Assembly: GCA_011109175.1 (NCBI GenBank)
Contig: RDEW01000021.1
Location: forward strand, 787,014-823,048
DNA length: 36,035 nt
Direction: 5' to 3'
Source of the DNA: Dicyema japonicum
Taxonomy: Eukaryota > Dicyemida > Rhombozoa > Dicyemidae
The first letter of the stretch is position 1; every line of letters starts with the position of its first letter. Below, in pieces: positions 31,345 to 36,035 of the stretch. A program made the position numbers and the translations under genes. The notes beneath the pieces were generated by a model. It ran no database searches. It was not told where the DNA came from and worked only from the letters and a program-made list of their open reading frames with translations.

Positions 31345-31750
31345 TCCGTAAATAAAAATAACATTAAATGCTTTGCCGTTTTGCAAGAGTATTTTGATGA
31401 ATAAGAATGCGCATTGGACGATACAGTACTTCAGGACATCAAAGATCATTTGGTAATTTCGGATGATAACATTGCGAAATATTTGATGACGATTGGGTTC
31501 AAAATCCATTCGAAGTAATACCAGCAAATCTAGCATCAATTGAATATGAACCTACGCCTCTGGAGGCCCTTATGATACTAGACTTCAGATCACGGGAAGG
31601 TGGCCCTGAAAATTCAAGCAGCCGTCCTATACGTTCATGCGCGGGCACGAAAGATGAACACAGGGCAAAGATGAGATCTCTGTTAGAATGCTTCGGGATC
31701 ACGTAATAACTAGTTTGCTTCTACCGTGGTCTTGGGTTAAATAAATAAAA
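31345..31750 (+). mobile_element. LINE-like ORF C-terminus and AAATAAA tail
   Basis: One frame carries ALDDTVLQDIKDHLVISDDN, then a frameshift, then VQNPFEVIPANLASIEYEPT...RPIRSCAGTKDEHRAKMRSL...FGIT-stop (stop at about 31705-31707). Then come TAACTAGTTTGC and GGTTAAATAAATAAAAAAA. The ending matches that at 238-313. The tail style matches the LINE ends in this window, so I infer a retrotransposon remnant. Confidence 0.5.
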
Positions 31751-32318
31751 AAAACATCTAATTGATTTTATATCAGAATCAACGTCAAATCAGATATATA
31801 AAATGAAACTCTTTTTAATTTTTGGAGAGCATACATTTTAATATATCCTGATATCTCAGAAAAGGCTATACATACACTACTACTTTGTCCAACGACTTAT
31901 TTATGCAAGTCGAATTTTTCATTATATACATCTACAAAAACAAAATATAGAAATTAACTCAATGCTTCAGCTGATATGAGGATACAGTTGTCAACAATAA
32001 CTCCTAACGTTACACAACTATGATAAAAAGTTACACCTTAAGGTAGGGAACCACTGTACTAACCTCACAGGGGTGACCTACGTCATATGGCGTATTCATT
32101 AATTAATGTTTTAGTGAACTTTTAAGCATTTAATTTTAATTATTAAGATATTATTATTTAACTCCAAAAATAGTCAGAAATGTCCCACGTGGATTATTAA
32201 TATTAATCCTAAAATCACTCATGATTCCTACCTCTCTTAGTAGCATCTTCTCTTTTATTGAGATCGAACTCAGTCACGATAAGTACGAGTGAGAGGGGGT
32301 ATTCACCTTATCATGACA
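31751..32318. other. Intergenic, nothing recognised
   Basis: AT-rich sequence without domains or repeats. Confidence 0.6.
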
Positions 32319-32535
32319 CCATAACTTGAATGGCTATTGATTGAAGGTCAGCTAGAATTTCAAGATTCGTCTTTGATAAGTTCATTGCCGAGGGTCGCAA
32401 CCGTAGTTGATGATTTGGTCGATGTAATAACTTGAATAGTTATTGATTGAAGGTCAGCTAGAATTTCAAGATTCGTCTTTGATAAGTTCATTGCCGAGGG
32501 TCGCAACCGTAGTTGATGATTTGGTCGATGTACTG
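32319..32535. repeat. Tandem duplication of about 106 bp
   Basis: TAACTTGAATGGCTATTGAT...GGTCGATGTAA occurs twice in series with one or two base changes and no N between. A minus-strand frame STKSSTTVATLGNELIKDES runs through each copy and ends in a stop. It is not assigned to a family. 32536-32699 shows nothing. Confidence 0.7.
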
Positions 32536-32699
32536 TTTGTCAAAGGGTCCTAGCTTACTTTGTTCGCTTCAAGTGCGTTTTTACAAGTTTGGTTTTCGTA
32601 AAGATAAAGAAATAATATGATATTCGAATTCAATTAAATTTAAACAAATTTTGCCCCACTTTATTTAATAAACAATAAAAAAGTTAATATATTTATTAA

Positions 32700-32827
32700 T
32701 CAACAACCTTCCTCGCCTGCCTGTTCGCCAGCCTCCTCAGGCAGGTTCGATTCTGGTTGCTGAAACAACTCCGAGAGCGCTTTGTCTAATTGAACCCTCT
32801 GCCCATATGGCATCTCAGGGCTCTGCC
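32700..32827 (-). CDS. C-terminal exon of an unknown gene, truncated at an N
   Basis: The minus-strand frame QSPEMPYGQRVQLDKALSEL, then FQQPESNLPEEAGEQAGEEG and a final Cys before a TGA at 32702-32700, is protein-like and acidic. It ends exactly at the N at 32828, where AT-rich sequence without coding character begins. The rest of the gene is missing, probably because two contigs were joined here. No family is recognised. Confidence 0.4.
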
Positions 32828-32905
32828 NTTTTTTGATAAATTATTTAATATTTTAAGAATTAAAGGACAATAATAAATTTAAATAAAAGTAATATCGCTT
32901 GTGGT

Positions 32906-33627
32906 ATGATTTCAGATACATTATTCAATCTACAAGTGGGGTTAGCGGAAATAATTTAGTTCACTGGGAAGCAGATTGAACGTTTTTCTAAGAAAAGTGA
33001 GAAAGAATATCACAATGAGCTCGGAAAGATCAAAAAGGTATCAAATCCTAACAACCTAGGCTCTGCTACGTGGAGATAAAGAAACGGCCAAAATATACGC
33101 TGAAAACTCAATCAGACTTAAAAATGAGAGCCTTAATTACCTCAGATTGTCCTCACGTGTCAATTCTGTGGTCTCTCGTTTGAAATCGGCGGAGTCTCTC
33201 AAACAGGTAAAGCGTGGATGTATTAAAGACTATGAATACGCTCGGAATGTCCACCAAAGAACTGGAGAAGGTGATGAAGTCGATGGATCTGGTTAAGGTT
33301 GTGATTACGTGCTGTTTTAGATCGGAAAAATAATGGACAACTTCACCAATCAGTTTGATAACCTAGACGTGATGACCTCAGTTGATTTTAGTGTGAATTT
33401 AGACCCTTTCGACCACCATGGACTCTGCTATGGCCACTTCAACCCCTCAGGATCAGGTCACAGAACTGATGATCAAAGTTGCCGAGGAAAACGACTTGGA
33501 TGTACTGGGACAACTCAAAGAAGTCGACTCTAGCACACATAATGAGCTTACTAAGGAAGAGAGTGAGACTCTTGAATCAAGGTAGAATATATTCCTCTAC
33601 CAAAGACTCGCCAAACTGAGAGATTGA
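32906..33627 (+). CDS. CHMP1: CHMP1-type ESCRT-III subunit
   Basis: It takes part in endosomal sorting, membrane scission and recruitment of VPS4 and spastin. The spliced frame is 194 residues, near the usual 196-199. The N-terminal helices include TLFNLQFTGKQIERFSKKSE, KIYAENSIRLKNESLNYLRL, SSRVNSVVSRLKSAESLKQ and LDVMTS. The middle has TPQDQVTELMIKVAEENDLD and VLGQLKEV. The C-terminal ESRLAKLRD is the MIT-interacting helix typical of CHMP1 (form (D/E)xxLxxRLxxLR). Six introns lie at 32936-32959, 33038-33059, 33207-33228, 33298-33320, 33381-33402 and 33582-33605 (22-24 nt). The start MISDTLFNLQ aligns with the family start. The short TLSTT insert after MTS could mean that the acceptor at 33402 is slightly misplaced. 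Confidence 0.95.
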
Positions 33628-34222
33628 TTTTCCCCGACTTTATTACTTAAACTATATTAAGCTGTTCTTTTATAAATCTCTAATAATTAGTGGAAATTAC
33701 CTTATCGACTATTTTTCCTAATAGTTGGCCCATCATGTCTTAAAAGGATCTTTTCTTGTGTTAGTCGATCGGCCTTGCCCTCTTAATGTTGCCATAGTAT
33801 GTCCAGTTAGTAATGGGACCATGGAGCCGCATAATTGAAGAATATATAAAAATTCGTTCCCGTTGCCCTGACTGGTCGGGTTTTGCCTGAGCATAAACTG
33901 AGTCTACTCTATTTTTATTACTCATGGTGTGCTTTTAAATTTGTAGATTAAGTTACTATTAGCTCTAGTAGGCTATTTCTGAGTATGTGCTCGTTTATAG
34001 CATGAGAAAAATATATCATTAGTCCGCTCAAAAAAGTCATAGAGTATATTAAGACGATTACCGACTTTCACAGAATTTTGCATAACATCCAATGCGACTG
34101 TCCATGATAGTCCACAAATACCTAATTAAACTATGAAGAATGGACCAACCAGAGGATGGGGTCAAAAGGGGATAACAAATAATAGGGAATTATAAAGTTT
34201 GTTTACAAGTAATGAAATAAAA
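33628..34222. other. Intergenic, nothing recognised
   Basis: AT-rich sequence between the convergent CHMP1 and methionine-rich genes, without frames or repeats I can support. Confidence 0.6.
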
Positions 34223-35916
34223 TTAAGAGGGTGGATACGATTCATTCAATTCTTGTAAATCCTGTCTCGATCTATCAAATTGATGAAGATAAGATTGTTG
34301 GGGAATCATTCCCGAATTGTACATCGCTGGAGAGTTCATCATCGGATGTCCAGGAACCATCCCCTGATTATACATAGCAGGAGGCATCATTTGTTGGGGA
34401 ATCATCCCTGGATTCTGCATACCATGAGACATCAGCTTCTGAGACATCATCGCAGGATTCTGCATAGAAGACATCATCCCGGGGTTATTCATGGAGAGAG
34501 AGTTCATCATATGCTGAGGAATCATCCCTGAATTCTGCATAGAAGAGGCCATCATGGAGTGCTGAGGCATCATCCCGGGGTTATTCATAGATGGAGAGTT
34601 CATCATGGGCTGAGGCATCATCCCTGAATTCTGCATAGAAGAGGCCATCATGGAATGCTGAGGCATCATCCCGGGGTTATTCATGGAGGGAGAGTTCATC
34701 ATATGCTGAGACATCATCCCTGAATTTTGCATAGAAGAGGCCATCATGGAATGCTGAGGCATCATCCCGGGATTATTCATAGATGGAGAGTTCATCATAG
34801 GCTGAGGCATCATTCCGGGGTTTTGCATGGAAGACATCATGGACTGCTGGTGCATCCCCCAATCCTGAGAAGGTCTCATTTGGTAGTAATGGTGAGGTAT
34901 GGAACCTTGAGGAGGTCCATACTGGGGATGCATCATCTGCTGGGGTACATGTCCTGGGTTATACTGATGAGGGATCTGAAAAGAGGGTGGTCCCCGATAC
35001 ATTATTCTATAGTCATTCCCTTGTCGTGGCACACATTGGGGAAATGGGGCTCGCATTTGTCCACATGGAATCCCCTGACCACGTGGTCTGGCAAGAGGAT
35101 GTTGAGTAGCCCACTGAGGATCCACGTATCTGTTTTGACCGCAACCCCCCCGGTCCCCTTCAAACCGAGGTTGTTCGGGAAGTCCTTGCTGCATACGGAA
35201 TCGCGGATGCTTTGGAGTAAGGATAGAAAGCTTGGTCATCGACAACTCTTCCTCCTTCGGAGACAGTACCTCGGTCCCCTGAAAGTTACTCCCAATAGAA
35301 CCTCCAAGACAACAGGGAGGAGTTCATCCACTATAGGTTCCTTTGGAGTACATTTCTCCAACGGAGGTAACTCCGCGACCACTGTATTCATTTGCTGAAT
35401 CTGCTCCGAGGATATTTGGCGCCATTGTTCCTCAGTTCTAGACAAATCCTTGGAGAGTTCGTTGAGACTGTCTAACTCTAATTTCTGCAAATAAGGGAGC
35501 GAATGACCTGACGTTCTTCAAGTTTTGCTGCCAATTCAGCAAAAGATTCCGTATATTTCCTTTCCTTTTCTTGTTCTTCGTTATCTTGAGAAAAGAGCTT
35601 GTCCATCAGCTGGTTATTGTGGCTGAACCTCCTTACAATGTTCTCCACTTCAATAGCACGTGGGTTTTCATCTTAAAATAAAAAACCTATCAACTATCAT
35701 CGTAAGTGTCTTTTTCGTAGTAAACCCTAGTTTCTAGACCCTGTGTGGGCATTCCGGCCTTGATTTGTCTAAGTCGTTCGTGGTAGAGGGATTCTCGGTT
35801 GGTCTCAGGTCTCACAGGAGGTCTCATCTGAGGTCTAAATCGCTGGGGCGGCTAGTATGGAAAATTAAATATACATTGCTAGGAATACACATATTTGGAA
35901 GGGCACCTCTGTACAT
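34223..35916 (-). CDS. Methionine-rich repeat protein, possible divergent SWI/SNF subunit (SMARCE1-like)
   Basis: Five exons joined by four introns of exactly 23 nt (35852-35874, 35672-35694, 35485-35507, 35279-35301) give an unbroken 533-residue frame starting MYRGALPNMCIPS. Residues about 60-80 read YYEKDTYDDNENPRAIEVEN, then IVRRFSHNNQLMDKLFSQ and a coiled coil (KYTESFAELAAKLEERQKLE...). This resembles the stretch after the HMG box of SMARCE1/BAP57 (DYDD...RFxRNHRLIxEI). An alternative is the SNH domain of SS18, which also has NN.L(I/M) and a Met/Gln/Pro-rich tail. No HMG box precedes it, and upstream is AT-rich noncoding sequence. The C-terminal 220 residues are Met/Gln/Pro/Asn-rich with a 32-residue repeat (MMNSPSMNNPGMMPQHSMMA...) in about three good copies. 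The gene model is firm and the family is tentative. Confidence 0.75.
34490..34835 (-). repeat. 96-bp in-frame tandem repeat in the Met-rich gene
   Basis: GGCATCATCCCGGGGTTATT recurs every 96 bp (for example 34565 and 34661), encoding 32 residues per unit with small substitutions. Shorter degenerate units (MQNPGM, AMYNQGM) flank it. Copy number may vary between alleles. Confidence 0.85.
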
Positions 35917-36035
35917 CAACAAAATCACTTATTAATATTATTTTAAATTTATTTTTAATAAAATATTATTTTTAATAAATTTAGACTGGTTTATCTTTGG
36001 ATTAATAAATATTTTTACAATAATTTGCAATTTGG
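35917..36035. other. AT-rich upstream region
   Basis: Upstream of the Met-rich gene start. No coding exon is visible. An upstream exon beyond the window would need an intron over 100 nt, unlike the rest of the window. Confidence 0.5.

Noticed and set aside
34280-35398. Long histidine/arginine-rich plus-strand frames (83 and 223 codons)
   Set aside because: They are antisense shadows of the Met-rich gene; the minus strand has a full exon-intron structure with four perfect 23-nt introns.
1-36035. Bacterial, phage, CRISPR or defence-system content
   Set aside because: No ribosome binding sites, operons, spaced repeats or prokaryotic gene families; all recognised genes are eukaryotic with spliceosomal introns.

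Overview
This is a gene-poor, repeat-rich piece of an animal nuclear genome. Seven protein genes can be rebuilt from exons, and together they contain 50 introns. Forty-nine of these are only 20-28 nt long, very often exactly 22-24 nt, and one is 61 nt. Six of the genes are typical animal or eukaryotic families: a cullin, glutamate dehydrogenase with an animal-type antenna region, MANF, a syntaxin-1 type SNARE, ribosomal protein S26 and the ESCRT-III subunit CHMP1. Animal genes with introns this short fit published descriptions of dicyemid mesozoans (simple parasites of cephalopod kidneys). The organism assignment is an inference from gene structure, not from a species marker.

Layout. 0.8-3.7 kb: divergent cullin (+) with two internal duplications. 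4.1-11.3 kb: repeats, namely two hAT-type DNA transposon remnants, several non-LTR retrotransposon (LINE) fragments, and one unrecognised multi-exon gene near 7.3-8.0 kb. 11.3-13.1 kb: glutamate dehydrogenase (-), complete. 14-16.1 kb: LINE relics. 16.4-17.0 kb: MANF (+), complete. 17.1-24.0 kb: LINE relics carrying reverse transcriptase and endonuclease domains, plus a 327-base gap. 24.1-25.2 kb: syntaxin (+), complete. 26-27.7 kb: degenerate frames and LINE endonuclease. 28.1-28.4 kb: RPS26 (-), complete. 28.6-31.7 kb: LINE ends and a large relic of a restriction-like-endonuclease LINE. 32.7-32.8 kb: the end of an unknown gene (-). 32.9-33.6 kb: CHMP1 (+), complete. 34.2-35.9 kb: a methionine-rich protein (-), possibly a divergent SWI/SNF subunit.

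The genes do not form a pathway. They are single housekeeping or secretory-pathway genes (ubiquitin ligase scaffold, mitochondrial amino-acid metabolism, ER protein, membrane fusion, translation, ESCRT) separated by transposon debris. Each complete gene gives an uninterrupted frame whose length is divisible by three once the short introns are removed, which supports the exon models strongly. In the cullin this holds only after one copy of a 100-bp duplication is set aside.

Assembly caution. Nine single-N junctions occur in the window. Eight of them adjoin, or end, a sequence that is repeated nearby with small differences. They look like unresolved overlaps between allelic contigs, so several duplications here are probably not biological. 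I found no CRISPR, operon, phage or novel defence-like system.
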